Of a stretch of 64,000 nucleotides of DNA, positions 32,547-41,370 are shown in pieces. The notes below the pieces were generated by a model. That model made no database searches, had not been told where the DNA came from, and was given only the letters and a program-made list of their open reading frames with translations. Both the position numbers and the translations under genes were made by a program. The stretch covers positions 2,852,001 through 2,916,000 of the forward strand of contig NZ_CP042476.1 of the NCBI RefSeq assembly GCF_007993795.1. Direction: 5' to 3'. Position 1 is the stretch's first letter. Each line of letters begins with the position of its first letter. Source of the DNA: Antarcticibacterium arcticum (GTDB lineage Bacteria > Bacteroidota > Bacteroidia > Flavobacteriales > Flavobacteriaceae).

Positions 32547-34097
32547 ATGAAAAAAACTTTATTGCTCTTTACAGCATTCCTGGTTTCCGTTTTCCCGGTT
32601 GCTGCCCAGGACACCGATCAAATTGTGGACAATATAATTAAAGAAGCCACAGAAAATTCACAACTGGAAAAACTAGGTCACCAGTTACTGGATGTTATAG
32701 GCCCCCGACTGGTGGGAACACCCGAAATGAAACAAGCCCATAACTGGGCAGTGAATACCTACAAAAGCTGGGGAATTGAAGCTGAAAATGAACAATATGG
32801 AGAATGGAAAGGCTGGCAGCGAGGGATCACTCATATTGATATGATTCATCCAAGAGTTCGCTCTTTAAGCGGAATGCAACTTGCCTGGAGCCCGGGAACC
32901 GGTAAAAAACCTGTGGAAGCTGAGGTGGTTTTGCTGCCGGAAGCAAAGGATTCTGCCGCTTTTGCAAAATTATTACCCCAGGTAAAAGGAAAACTGGTTA
33001 TGATCTCAATGCCTCAAATGACAGGGCGACCAGACTATAACTGGGAAGAATTTGCTACCGAAGCTTCCTTTGAAAAAATGAAAAGCGAAAGGGAAAGCCA
33101 GCAGGAAGCCTGGAGAAGCAAAATGAATAATACCGGTTATAATGGAAGATCTCTTCCGGAAGCTCTTGAAAAGGCCGGAGCTGTGGGGTTAATTACCTTA
33201 AACTGGTCACGTGGATTTGGTGCCAACAAGATTTTCTCTGCATCTACAAAAAAAATCCCCACTGTAGATCTATCTCTCGAAGATTACGGGATGGTATATA
33301 GATTGGCCGAATCTGGAAACAAACCTAAACTTAGAATTGTTGCTGAATCAAAAGAATTAGGCGCTGTCCCTACATTCAATACTATTGCTACAATAAAGGG
33401 TACAGAAAAGCCTGAGGAGTATATAATCCTTTCTGCCCATTTTGACTCATGGGATGGAGCAACAGGGGCTACAGATAATGGTACCGGTACTCTTGTTATG
33501 ATGGAAGCAATGAGAATTCTTAAGAAAATGTACCCAAACCCAAAACGCACCATAATTGCAGGTCATTGGGGAAGTGAAGAGCAGGGATTAAATGGTTCCC
33601 GTGCGTATGTGAAAGATCATCCGGAGGTTGTGGAGAATCTACAGGCCTTATTCAACCAGGACAATGGTACCGGAAGAGTTGTAAATCTTTCAGGAGGTGG
33701 TTTCCTTCATGCATATGATTATTTAGGACGCTGGATGGAAGCGGTACCCAATGAATACAAAAATGAAATTGAATATAACTTTCCGGGAACACCTGCGGGT
33801 GGAGGGTCAGATTATGCATCTTTTGTGGCTGCAGGAGCCCCTGCTTTCAGTTTAAGTTCTTTAAGCTGGTCATACTGGAATTACACCTGGCACACCAACC
33901 TTGATACGTATGATAAGATCGTATTTGATGATGTGAGGAACAATGCAATTCTTACAGCCATACTTGCTTATAAAGCAAGTGAAGACCCTGTAAAAACATC
34001 CCGTGAACGGGCAACGCTTCCCAAAAATCCAAGAACAGGAGAACAAATGACCTGGCCGGAGCCGCGCGATGCTACCCGAAGAGGTGGTCTTGATTAG
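32547..34097 (+). CDS. Exported M28 family zinc aminopeptidase
   Basis: A 516-residue secreted peptidase. Signal peptide at 1-20 (ends FPVAAQ), a PA-type insert at about 130-240, and the M28 catalytic domain at about 280-490. Visible zinc and catalytic residues are SAHFDSWDGATGATDNGTGT (His, Asp), WGSEEQGLNGSRAY (catalytic Glu pair), NQDNGTGR and the final His in WHTNLDTYDKI. It likely trims peptides in the periplasm or outside the cell. Followed by its own terminator. Confidence 0.92.
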   Translation: MKKTLLLFTAFLVSVFPVAAQDTDQIVDNIIKEATENSQLEKLGHQLLDVIGPRLVGTPEMKQAHNWAVNTYKSWGIEAENEQYGEWKGWQRGITHIDMIHPRVRSLSGMQLAWSPGTGKKPVEAEVVLLPEAKDSAAFAKLLPQVKGKLVMISMPQMTGRPDYNWEEFATEASFEKMKSERESQQEAWRSKMNNTGYNGRSLPEALEKAGAVGLITLNWSRGFGANKIFSASTKKIPTVDLSLEDYGMVYRLAESGNKPKLRIVAESKELGAVPTFNTIATIKGTEKPEEYIILSAHFDSWDGATGATDNGTGTLVMMEAMRILKKMYPNPKRTIIAGHWGSEEQGLNGSRAYVKDHPEVVENLQALFNQDNGTGRVVNLSGGGFLHAYDYLGRWMEAVPNEYKNEIEYNFPGTPAGGGSDYASFVAAGAPAFSLSSLSWSYWNYTWHTNLDTYDKIVFDDVRNNAILTAILAYKASEDPVKTSRERATLPKNPRTGEQMTWPEPRDATRRGGLD

Positions 34098-34120
34098 TAA
34101 AATATTTTATAGATAACACA

Positions 34121-34152
34121 AAAAATCCTCCCGTAAAAAGGAGGATTTTTTT
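34121..34152. terminator. Bidirectional terminator between convergent genes
   Basis: AAAAATCCTCC / GGAGGATTTTT (11-bp stem, 8-nt loop) with A-run before and T-run after. It can serve both the M28 gene (plus) and the repeat lipoprotein gene (minus). Confidence 0.88.
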
Positions 34153-34178
34153 ATGTGATTGATTTTATAATTTAAAAA

Positions 34179-34559
34179 CTATTGCTGCGGTAGGTCTGCG
34201 CCTACGGGAACAGCGCAATCATGACCCGGTTGCCCGTGCGGCGGATTTTTAAGCGGTGTAGCTGTAGCACTGTTTAATCGTACCGGAGAAGTATTTGAAC
34301 TCACTGGGGTAGTGGTTTGCTGTTGTTGCAGGGTTGTTGCCGGTGCCTGGTCTAAAGGTGCACCAACAGGGATCTCGCAACGGTGTCCAGGCTGCCCATG
34401 AGCGGGATTTAAAGCCGCAGTTGTATTGGAGGTATTAGAAGCCGGCACAGCTTGTTGCTCAGTATCGGGGTTTGTTTCGGTTTTATTTTCATCTTTACAT
34501 GAGGTTAAGCTAAGCGAAGCAAATGTAAATAACCCCAGAGCGATAATTCTTAATTTCAT
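34179..34559 (-). CDS. Small lipoprotein with two HGQPGHxC repeats, function unknown
   Basis: I start at ATG 34559 rather than the in-frame ATG at 34595, because it begins a clean lipoprotein signal (MKLRIIALGLFTFASLSLTSC, Cys21). The 126-residue product has a Thr/Asn/Gln-rich linker and two near-copies of a motif: NPAHGQPGHRCEIPVGAPL and NPPHGQPGHDCAVPVGADL. The second ends the protein. Each motif has two His and one Cys, suggesting metal or heme binding, but no function is known to me. I recall similar motifs in other Bacteroidetes envelope proteins. Confidence 0.75.
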   Translation of the reverse strand: MKLRIIALGLFTFASLSLTSCKDENKTETNPDTEQQAVPASNTSNTTAALNPAHGQPGHRCEIPVGAPLDQAPATTLQQQQTTTPVSSNTSPVRLNSATATPLKNPPHGQPGHDCAVPVGADLPQQ

Positions 34560-34623
34560 AATAATCAGGTTTTTATAAATTCTATATGAATCCATAAAAG
34601 TAATGAATTCAAAAACGATAACC

Positions 34624-35613
34624 TCATTTAATAATTTGATTTAATTCTGCTTCGGTCACATTTAACAATCCTGAAGCAGGTAACCGGGAGGTCATAGTGC
34701 GCCAGTTATCATCCTGCTCAAAAATTGCTTTGAAAACGGGTAGTGCTTCTTTCATACGTCCGCTGTTGGCCAGTGCTATTGCTTTCCAGAACCGCATCTC
34801 CAGATTTTCAGGAAATAATTCTTCTGCTTTGCCGTATTGTTTCAAGGCTTCATCAACATTATTTTCTTCCATCGCAACATCTCCCCGGTTCATAAATTCA
34901 TAGGCGCGGGCAACAGTAAGGAGGCGTTCCAGTTCTACAAGCGGTTCAGTATGATCATCAACGCGAAGGTCTATTTTTTTTTCTTCCCAGGAATTGGCCA
35001 CTTTTTCGGGTCCAACCACAATGAGTGCTGCCGATTGTTTCCCCCTAATATCCCCTCCCGCAGCTTCAGCTGCCAGCAGGACTTTTACCACCCTTTCTGC
35101 AAGTGGCAGGCTGGAATTTTCGTGGAAAGCTTTCTTCATCGCAGGGATCACATCATCATTCAACATCATATTTGCCTGTACCGAAAAATTTTCTCCCACG
35201 TGGTGCATAGCACTTTCAACACACTTTTCACCTGTAAATGCGGCAGCATTGCCTTTTTTATCCAGAAATGCGACCTGCCGGAAGGCCTTGCCTTCATCTT
35301 TTGCAACAAGCTCGTCCAGTGCAATCCTTGCCGATTTCCCCTTTTCCATAAGATCAAGACCGTGAGGGCCGTAAGCCGGATTAACAAAGGATTGCGTGGC
35401 GACCACTCCAACACCGGAACGTCCCCAGGAAACAATGGAGCCTACAGAAAACCAATGGCTTTGAACTCCAACAGCCATCTCTCCGGTAATGGAATCGCGT
35501 GCCACAATAGAATAAGTATGGGCAAAGGCATCGCCCTTAATTTCGGGATTTTGGGACAAGCCCGTATGTAAACTCATACCAATAATGAATAAGAAGAAGA
35601 TGTTTTTTTTCAT
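34624..35613 (-). CDS. Exported DUF1028 protein with C-terminal TPR-like region
   Basis: A 329-residue protein with a Sec signal (ends HTGLSQ). The DUF1028 domain (about residues 25-220) begins HTYSIVARDSITGEMAVGVQ and contains GVGVVATQSFVNPAYGP, a pattern typical of this Ntn-hydrolase-like family. The C-terminal 100 residues form helical repeats (AYEFMNRGDVAMEENNVDEA). Enzymatic activity is predicted but not established. The neighbouring small lipoprotein gene upstream starts close by, so they may be co-transcribed. Confidence 0.85.
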   Translation of the reverse strand: MKKNIFFLFIIGMSLHTGLSQNPEIKGDAFAHTYSIVARDSITGEMAVGVQSHWFSVGSIVSWGRSGVGVVATQSFVNPAYGPHGLDLMEKGKSARIALDELVAKDEGKAFRQVAFLDKKGNAAAFTGEKCVESAMHHVGENFSVQANMMLNDDVIPAMKKAFHENSSLPLAERVVKVLLAAEAAGGDIRGKQSAALIVVGPEKVANSWEEKKIDLRVDDHTEPLVELERLLTVARAYEFMNRGDVAMEENNVDEALKQYGKAEELFPENLEMRFWKAIALANSGRMKEALPVFKAIFEQDDNWRTMTSRLPASGLLNVTEAELNQIIK

Positions 35614-35639
35614 CGTGTTTGTGTTGTTTTATTGAATTT

Positions 35640-35957
35640 TTATTCCTTGATACTATACACTTCAAGGAATTCAGGCCCACCGTCTACGGGGTATCCTTCA
35701 ACTTTAGTGGCGGTAACCTTAACGGTTTTACCTTCATATTGCTGAAGATCTATCTTTTCACTTCTTAGTGCATAAAAAGTATCATCATTGGTAAGGGTAT
35801 GCGTACCGTATTGCCAGGAGGTCATGCCTATGGCCTCAATTTTTCCTTCCACCTCTATCTTATTTGGTGTTTCCATAGATGTTTTGGTTGTTTGATTATT
35901 ACAGGTAGCGGTAAAAAAATATAAAAACAATGTGGTTAAAAGGGAAATAGATTTCAT
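35640..35957 (-). CDS. Small lipoprotein, OB-like beta protein, function unknown
   Basis: A 105-residue protein with a lipoprotein-like signal (MKSISLLTTLFLYFFTATC, Cys19). The mature part is a compact beta domain (KIEVEGKIEAIGMTSWQYG ... YEGKTVKVTATKVEGYPVDG), resembling small OB-fold lipoproteins. No functional residues can be assigned. It lies 26 bases upstream of the DUF1028 gene on the same strand. Confidence 0.68.
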   Translation of the reverse strand: MKSISLLTTLFLYFFTATCNNQTTKTSMETPNKIEVEGKIEAIGMTSWQYGTHTLTNDDTFYALRSEKIDLQQYEGKTVKVTATKVEGYPVDGGPEFLEVYSIKE

Positions 35958-36057
35958 CTTAAAATGATTTAATTAGATATCTAAGTTAAGTTACTTTAAG
36001 GAAATATAAAAAACCTGATTTTTTGGGGGAAACTAAACTTATTTCTGAAAACATTCT

Positions 36058-36065
36058 TATTTTTG
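36058..36065 (+). promoter_or_regulatory. -7 promoter element of tRNA-Arg
   Basis: TATTTTTG, an exact TAnnTTTG match, ends 13 nt before the tRNA. No good -33 box at the usual distance. Confidence 0.5.
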
Positions 36066-36078
36066 TGCCCCCTTCAAC

Positions 36079-36150
36079 GGCCTCGTAGTTCAATGGATAG
36101 AATAGTAGTTTCCTAAACTGTAGATCCAAGTTCGATTCTTGGCGAGGCTA
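36079..36150 (+). tRNA. tRNA-Arg (anticodon CCT)
   Basis: A 72-nt cloverleaf. Acceptor GGCCTCG / CGAGGCT (terminal G-T pair), discriminator A. Anticodon loop TTCCTAA gives anticodon CCT (reads AGG). T arm CCAAG-TTCGATT-CTTGG. CCA not encoded. Followed by a terminator shared with the convergent TolC gene. Confidence 0.93.
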
Positions 36151-36173
36151 CGTAGAAATAGAACCACAACAAC

Positions 36174-36208
36174 AAAACCCTGTTAATCTTTGATTGGCAG
36201 GGTTTTTT
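36174..36208. terminator. Bidirectional terminator between tRNA-Arg and the tolC-like gene
   Basis: An 11-bp stem CCCTGTTAATC / GATTGGCAGGG with two G-T pairs and a TTT loop, A-run before and TTTTTT after. It ends the tRNA transcript and, on the minus strand, the efflux operon whose last gene stops at 36216. Confidence 0.82.
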
Positions 36209-36215
36209 GATAATC

Positions 36216-37625
36216 TTAATCTGTAGCAGGAACTATTCCCAAACTCCGGAACAAGCCTGCTTTGGCGTAAAGAAATTTATTAAGGATCTCATTTTGTTTT
36301 AAACGTGCTTCAATCAACCTGTTCTCCCGGGTATTAATTAAGAAAAGAGAACTTTCCCCAAAGCTCATCTTTCGTTCTTCAGCACCAAGCAAAATGCTGT
36401 AATTCTCTACCATTTCCTCTGCCAGTTGTAACTGCAGATTATAGGATTCCAGCTCCTGAAAAGCTGCCTCGATCCTGTTTTCCAGCTGCCTTTCTCTCAA
36501 TTTAAGATCGAGCTCTGCATCCTGTATCCTGAAATTGGCCAGTTTAAGATCACCCCGTTCTTTCCTTAAGAACAGGGGAAAGGCAAATCTCACTCCTGCC
36601 TTATAATTTTCGCGGTAAAAACGTTGAAATTCATCGGGTTCCTGGGTAAGGAAATTATATTGCAGATTAATTTCCGGCAACAGCCTGTTGGCCATAAGCC
36701 TGCGGTTTACCTCCAAAGCCCGTAGGCCAAGTTCCAGGGATCTTAGCCGTGGATGATTTTCGGGGATTACTCCGGGGGCTATAACCTGTGGAAGGCTTAA
36801 TACATTATTTATTAAAGGAAGAAGGCTTGTCTCCGGTACGATATCAGGTTGCAGTTCTACTGGTGTATTATTACCCAGCCAAAGAAAATTGGACAAATCC
36901 AGCCTTTCCTTAATAAGCTCAACCCGTGCCTGCTCAAGGTCCAGTCTTCGGTTTTGAACAGATATATTTGCTTCAACGGTATCTATAGCCGGGATCTCGC
37001 CCATCCTCGCATTTTGAGTAATTCCTCTATATCTTTCCAGGGAATTCTCAAGAAAACCTTCATAAATGATCATCTCATTGTACACCTTTAACCAGTCAAA
37101 ATATGCGAGTGCTGCCGAGTAAAGTACCTCATTTACCATCAGGTCCCGCTCTGCCAGAGATTGGTCTCTGTAGATCTTTGCGTTGCGCAGGGAAGCCATA
37201 CGTTGATTTATAAACATTCCCTGGCCCACATCCATGGAAATCCCTGCACTAAATAGGCCATCTTCCGGGACAGTTCTTTCTGGATTCAAATAAACACCCT
37301 GGTTTTGCTCAAAATTTGCTTTGAGCTCAATTCCATACCAGGTAGGGATCTTAAAGGTGGAATTTAAAATGTCATAGTATTCTGTGTTTTTGAAGGCTTT
37401 CCGGTCATAATCTACCTCTATTTTAGGATCAAATCCTCCCCGGGCCCGCAACAATTCAGCTTCAGCCATGCTTAATTTTAAACCTGCCTGTCTTGCTACG
37501 GGATGAAACTGTTTTACATATGCCAGATACTCCCTGAATGTAAGTACCTCGGGCAAAGTTTCCTGGGCAAGCAAAGAGGGTCCAAAAACAAGAAACAGGA
37601 TAATAAGGTTCTTCTTTATGCTCAT
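36216..37625 (-). CDS. TolC family outer-membrane efflux protein
   Basis: A 469-residue outer-membrane factor. Signal peptide at 1-20 (ends SLLAQ), then the two alpha-hairpin/beta repeats of the TolC fold (about 30-240 and 255-465), with long coiled-coil segments such as RNAKIYRDQSLAERDL and REDQRENRIEAAFQEL-like helices. It forms the exit duct for a tripartite pump. It is the last gene of TetR-ABC-HlyD-TolC, starting 3 bases after the HlyD stop. Confidence 0.9.
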   Translation of the reverse strand: MSIKKNLIILFLVFGPSLLAQETLPEVLTFREYLAYVKQFHPVARQAGLKLSMAEAELLRARGGFDPKIEVDYDRKAFKNTEYYDILNSTFKIPTWYGIELKANFEQNQGVYLNPERTVPEDGLFSAGISMDVGQGMFINQRMASLRNAKIYRDQSLAERDLMVNEVLYSAALAYFDWLKVYNEMIIYEGFLENSLERYRGITQNARMGEIPAIDTVEANISVQNRRLDLEQARVELIKERLDLSNFLWLGNNTPVELQPDIVPETSLLPLINNVLSLPQVIAPGVIPENHPRLRSLELGLRALEVNRRLMANRLLPEINLQYNFLTQEPDEFQRFYRENYKAGVRFAFPLFLRKERGDLKLANFRIQDAELDLKLRERQLENRIEAAFQELESYNLQLQLAEEMVENYSILLGAEERKMSFGESSLFLINTRENRLIEARLKQNEILNKFLYAKAGLFRSLGIVPATD

Positions 37626-37628
37626 TTT

Positions 37629-38972
37629 TTATTTAACTGTTGCAGCCTGTGCAGGTTGATAATAATTAGGAGGGAAGCCATTTAAATTCCTCCATATCTC
37701 ATACCATATTGGCACCTCTTCCAGCAATGCCAGGGTCCTTACCCCGCTGCCAATACGTACATCTTTTGGCCAGGGATGGTCCTCTGGATCTGGTGCAAGA
37801 AGGACCCTGTATAAACCATTATCACTTATAAAATTTTCAACAGCAACCACCTTTGCACCATATGTTCCAAATGAAAGGTTCTCCCAGCCACTGAATACTA
37901 TTGCCGGCCAGCCGTCAAACTGTACCCTTACCTTCTCTCCCCTGTGTAATAAGGGTACATCCAATGGCCTAACAAAGGTTTCTACAGCAAGTTGGAAGTT
38001 GGAGGGCATGATCCCAACCAGGCGTTCACCTTCCTTGAAGTTTTCACCAATACCTGCACGTAAAGCCCTGTTAATAAACCCGTCCTGAGGTGCCAGGATG
38101 TAATAAAATTGATTTCTAATGCTGTAATTCGTAAAATCATTTTCCAGTTTGCTCACCTGTGCTTCCGCATCAAACTGGCTTGATTGTGCCGTAAACATGT
38201 CACTCTCAGTCTTGGAGATCTTATCATTATATTCGGCCTGGATCCGGTTAATCTCAATACCGGCATTGATCACCTCATTCTCACTTGCCAAAAGCCTGTT
38301 TTGAGCCGATATATAACGTGCCTGCGTTTCCTGGAATTTTAATCTTGCCTGTTCCACATCCGGCAAAGCTTTAAGACCCTCGCTTTGAAGTTGCACAGTT
38401 CGGTCCAGTTGCGTCCTGGCTATTTGTAAATTGGTGGCTGCAGCTTCCAGATCAATGCTGTCGCTTTTTACCTTTAATCCAGCCTGTTGCAGCTTATTGT
38501 TGGCCTGCTGAATTTTTAGGCTTCGCTCGCTTTTTATCGCATTTATTTGATCGCCCAGGGCTCCCACTTTACCCCGGTAAGATTCCACTGAACCACTTTT
38601 TGCTGTAATTTGTTCACCCGTACGTTCCACCAGTAACGGATCAAAATATTGATTGGTTACCTCAGAAATATGAAGAATGGTATCTCCTTTTTTTACAAAA
38701 TCCCCTTCCTGTACATACCACTTTTCAATCCTTCCCGGAATGGGAGATTGGATAGTTTGTGGCCGGTGCTCCGGGCTAAGCGTAGTTACATTACCTTTTC
38801 CGGAAACTGTTTGGGTCCAGGGCAAAAATAAAATGATCAGGAGGAGCAAACTAAACCCCAGTAATATTCTGTTAAACCATTTGTAATGCCTGTGATGAAA
38901 TACACGCTGTGCAGATTTATACCCGGACAGGTCAACTTTCATATTTAATTTTTCCTGAGATATATTAAGCAT
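37629..38972 (-). CDS. HlyD family membrane fusion protein
   Basis: A 447-residue periplasmic adaptor. One N-terminal membrane helix (about 33-52), a biotinyl-lipoyl-like half (IPGRIEKWYVQEGDFVKKGD), a long coiled-coil hairpin (about 120-280) and a C-terminal beta-barrel/lipoyl half (LAPQDGFINRALRAGIGENF). It links the inner-membrane ABC protein to the TolC duct. The spacing to both neighbours is 3-5 bases, so the three are translationally coupled. Confidence 0.92.
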   Translation of the reverse strand: MLNISQEKLNMKVDLSGYKSAQRVFHHRHYKWFNRILLGFSLLLLIILFLPWTQTVSGKGNVTTLSPEHRPQTIQSPIPGRIEKWYVQEGDFVKKGDTILHISEVTNQYFDPLLVERTGEQITAKSGSVESYRGKVGALGDQINAIKSERSLKIQQANNKLQQAGLKVKSDSIDLEAAATNLQIARTQLDRTVQLQSEGLKALPDVEQARLKFQETQARYISAQNRLLASENEVINAGIEINRIQAEYNDKISKTESDMFTAQSSQFDAEAQVSKLENDFTNYSIRNQFYYILAPQDGFINRALRAGIGENFKEGERLVGIMPSNFQLAVETFVRPLDVPLLHRGEKVRVQFDGWPAIVFSGWENLSFGTYGAKVVAVENFISDNGLYRVLLAPDPEDHPWPKDVRIGSGVRTLALLEEVPIWYEIWRNLNGFPPNYYQPAQAATVK

Positions 38973-38977
38973 TATCC

Positions 38978-40639
38978 CTATTTTTTATATTTATCTATTC
39001 TGTTTTCCAGAAATACTTTCTTGTCACAAACTGTTTCCCAAACCGGATTTTGACTTGCAACCAGGATTGACCATTTATGCACAGGATCTATTAAAAATTC
39101 CAGGATCCTTGTTGCCTCTGCAGGATCAAAAAGTTCCAGTGGTTCCTTGAGAAGTAAAATATCCGGTTTCCTTACTATACATCTTGCCAGAATTATTTTC
39201 TTGCTTATAAGAGATGATAGGTATTTTCCTTCCGGCAGTATGTTAGTGTGAATCCCATTCGCCTGCTCCTTTACAAATTGGGAAAGTCCCGCATGCTCAA
39301 TAGCCCAGTAAACATCCTTTTCAGGTATACGTGAATCTCCAAAAGTGATGTTTTCAAGGAGGGTCCCTTCAAATGGGAATTCTTCGGCAATAAAAACCCC
39401 CAGTCTTTTTCTATATTCGTTTAGCTTTATTCCGTTAATGGAAACATTGTTAATGTAAATATTGCCCTGTGAGATCTCATTAATCCCTGCTATCAATTTT
39501 AAAAGACTGGTGCGGCCGCTTCCGTTTGGCCCTTTTAATAAAACTTTTTCACCTGCCTTTAATTCAAAGGAAATATCCTTGAGGATACTGCTTTTTCCAA
39601 CTTTATAGCTTACCTCTTTTAACTCAAGGTTTAGGGGACTCGCATCATACATTTTATTTCTTCCTTCTTTACTTTCAAGTTCCTTGTCTACTACTTGTCC
39701 CATTTTTTCAAGTGATGTAAGAGTATCATAAATAATATCAAGGCCCTTTATTAGTCTTTCAACAGAACTAAGAATTAAAAGAATAATGATCTCTGCAGCA
39801 ACAAATTGACCTATGTTCATTTCCTGATTGAGCACCAAAAGACCTCCAATTGCGAGCAGACCGGCAGTTACCAGTACCTTGAACAATACCATTTTTACAT
39901 ATTGTATCCTAAGTATTTTAAAATGTGATTCCCGCGCCTTTAGATACTTCTCTGTTAACTGGTCATTTTTTTCCATTGCAAGATTGCTATTGCCGGCCAC
40001 CTTAAAGCTAAATAGTGATCGTGCAACTTCCTGTAACCAGTGAGCCACTTTATATTTGTGTTTGGACTCATCAAGACTGGTTTCCAGACCTTTCCAGGCC
40101 GTAAATTTAAATACCAGGTAAATAAGCAGTACCAGCAGGAGGCCGTAAATAATAAAGAAAGGATGATACAAGGAGAGCAGGATCAAACCAAAGAGTATTT
40201 GAAGCAATGCGGCAGGGAAATCCAGGAGTAATTTGGTTACTCCCTTTTGAACATTCAACGTATCAAAGAACCTGTTGGCCAGCTCTGGCGGATAAATATC
40301 TGTGAATTCTGCCATTTTTATGCGGGGGAACCTGTATGTGAATTCAAAAGAAGAACGGGTGAAGATCTTTTGCTGAATATTCTCCACAATACGTATTTGC
40401 ATGATTTCCAGTAAGCCCACAAGGCCCACAGCCAGCGTTACCAGTACTACCAGGATGATCCAGGAAGTACTTACACTTCCTCCCTGAATAAGGTTTACAA
40501 TTGCCTGGATTCCAAGGGGAACCGCCATATTAAGTAAACCTGCGAAAATGGCATAGTAAAATATTTGAAGAATATCCTTTCTGTCCATTTTAAGAAGGCC
40601 GGTGAGCCTCTTTATGGCCGAGCTCGATTTTTTAACCAT
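38978..40639 (-). CDS. ABC exporter half-transporter with degenerate ATPase motifs
   Basis: A 553-residue protein: exporter-type membrane domain (about 1-310, five to six helices), then a nucleotide-binding domain (about 335-553). Every catalytic motif is altered. Walker A is GPNGSGRTS (370-378) with Arg376 in place of Lys. Walker B is DILLLKEPLELFD, with Lys498 in place of Asp before Glu499. The LSGGQ signature is replaced by YLSSLISKK, the Q-loop region reads IAEEFPF, and the switch His region reads ASQNPVW. The frame is intact, so this is not decay. It may be a non-hydrolysing or structural ABC protein. It overlaps the tetR gene by 8 bases. Confidence 0.88.
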   Translation of the reverse strand: MVKKSSSAIKRLTGLLKMDRKDILQIFYYAIFAGLLNMAVPLGIQAIVNLIQGGSVSTSWIILVVLVTLAVGLVGLLEIMQIRIVENIQQKIFTRSSFEFTYRFPRIKMAEFTDIYPPELANRFFDTLNVQKGVTKLLLDFPAALLQILFGLILLSLYHPFFIIYGLLLVLLIYLVFKFTAWKGLETSLDESKHKYKVAHWLQEVARSLFSFKVAGNSNLAMEKNDQLTEKYLKARESHFKILRIQYVKMVLFKVLVTAGLLAIGGLLVLNQEMNIGQFVAAEIIILLILSSVERLIKGLDIIYDTLTSLEKMGQVVDKELESKEGRNKMYDASPLNLELKEVSYKVGKSSILKDISFELKAGEKVLLKGPNGSGRTSLLKLIAGINEISQGNIYINNVSINGIKLNEYRKRLGVFIAEEFPFEGTLLENITFGDSRIPEKDVYWAIEHAGLSQFVKEQANGIHTNILPEGKYLSSLISKKIILARCIVRKPDILLLKEPLELFDPAEATRILEFLIDPVHKWSILVASQNPVWETVCDKKVFLENRIDKYKK

Positions 40640-41318
40640 GCTTAGTATATTTTAAAGTTGAAAGGACCAGGTAGTTAAAATACTCGGCAGGGCTTAAATT
40701 CTTATTACAATCTGTAAGAGCAGGAAAATGCTCCCGCAAAAAGTGTTGATGTAATCCTCCTTCAACTACGGTACTTGCCAATGCTGCCGGATAGGGGTAG
40801 TCACTGTGAACATTAAGGATCATTTTTTTAAGCCGTAGGATTAGCCTGTTATATACCTCAAAATAACCTTCTGTATTTTCCTTATCTACTTCTTTGGTGA
40901 GATATGATTTTGAAAATTCATTCACCACCACTCTGTTTAAAAGGATCTCATCAATATGTGAATTCAAGCTGTCTTTTTCAATCCTGCGCGTTAACACATT
41001 AATAGCGGTTTCCAGAACCTCCTCTGCACCTGCAATATTATTGGTGGCAAAAACCAATTGATATTCTTTCCAGGCCCAATACCAGGAAGTCAAATAAAGA
41101 AGCAGTTTATGTTTGTTCTCAAAATACCGGTAAATACTGCTTTCATTGGACCCAATTACTGCTCCCAGTTTTTTAAAAGTGTAATTTTCAAAACCAATTT
41201 CATGGATAAGAATAATGCTCTTTTCAATTATTTTTTTGCCCAAAGCAGATGATTCAGGATCCTTTACATAAAGATTTTCGTGAACGCCAATTTTAATTCC
41301 GGAAAACAACTGTTTCAT
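40632..41318 (-). CDS. TetR/AcrR family transcriptional regulator
   Basis: A 228-residue regulator with an N-terminal HTH at about 25-75 (FENYTFKKLGAVIGSNESSI, then YRYFENKHKLLLYL, the usual TetR helix 3-4 pattern) and a helical ligand domain. It is the first gene of the efflux operon and overlaps the ABC gene by 8 bases, so it very likely controls its own operon. A palindrome sits between the -33 and -7 boxes of its promoter. Confidence 0.88.
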   Translation of the reverse strand: MKQLFSGIKIGVHENLYVKDPESSALGKKIIEKSIILIHEIGFENYTFKKLGAVIGSNESSIYRYFENKHKLLLYLTSWYWAWKEYQLVFATNNIAGAEEVLETAINVLTRRIEKDSLNSHIDEILLNRVVVNEFSKSYLTKEVDKENTEGYFEVYNRLILRLKKMILNVHSDYPYPAALASTVVEGGLHQHFLREHFPALTDCNKNLSPAEYFNYLVLSTLKYTKHG

Positions 41319-41337
41319 AATATGAATTATTTACCCG

Positions 41338-41370
41338 CAAATATAATAGTAAGACTATCATATTTGCAAA
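41338..41370 (-). promoter_or_regulatory. Promoter of the TetR-efflux operon
   Basis: On the minus strand: TTTG (41370-41367), a 21-nt spacer, then TATATTTG (41345-41338), an exact -7 match 20 bases before the start codon of the TetR gene. Confidence 0.65.
41346..41358. promoter_or_regulatory. Palindromic operator candidate for the TetR regulator
   Basis: ATAGT-AAG-ACTAT, perfect 5-bp arms, directly upstream of the -7 box and inside the promoter spacer. Binding there would block transcription of the regulator and pump genes, which is the standard autoregulatory layout. The rest of 41371-41641 shows no further gene. Confidence 0.55.

Noticed and set aside
34837..35571. 244-codon plus-strand frame opposite the DUF1028 gene
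   Set aside because: Shadow of the DUF1028 gene; the composition is odd (many Phe/His/Asn) and no motif is present.
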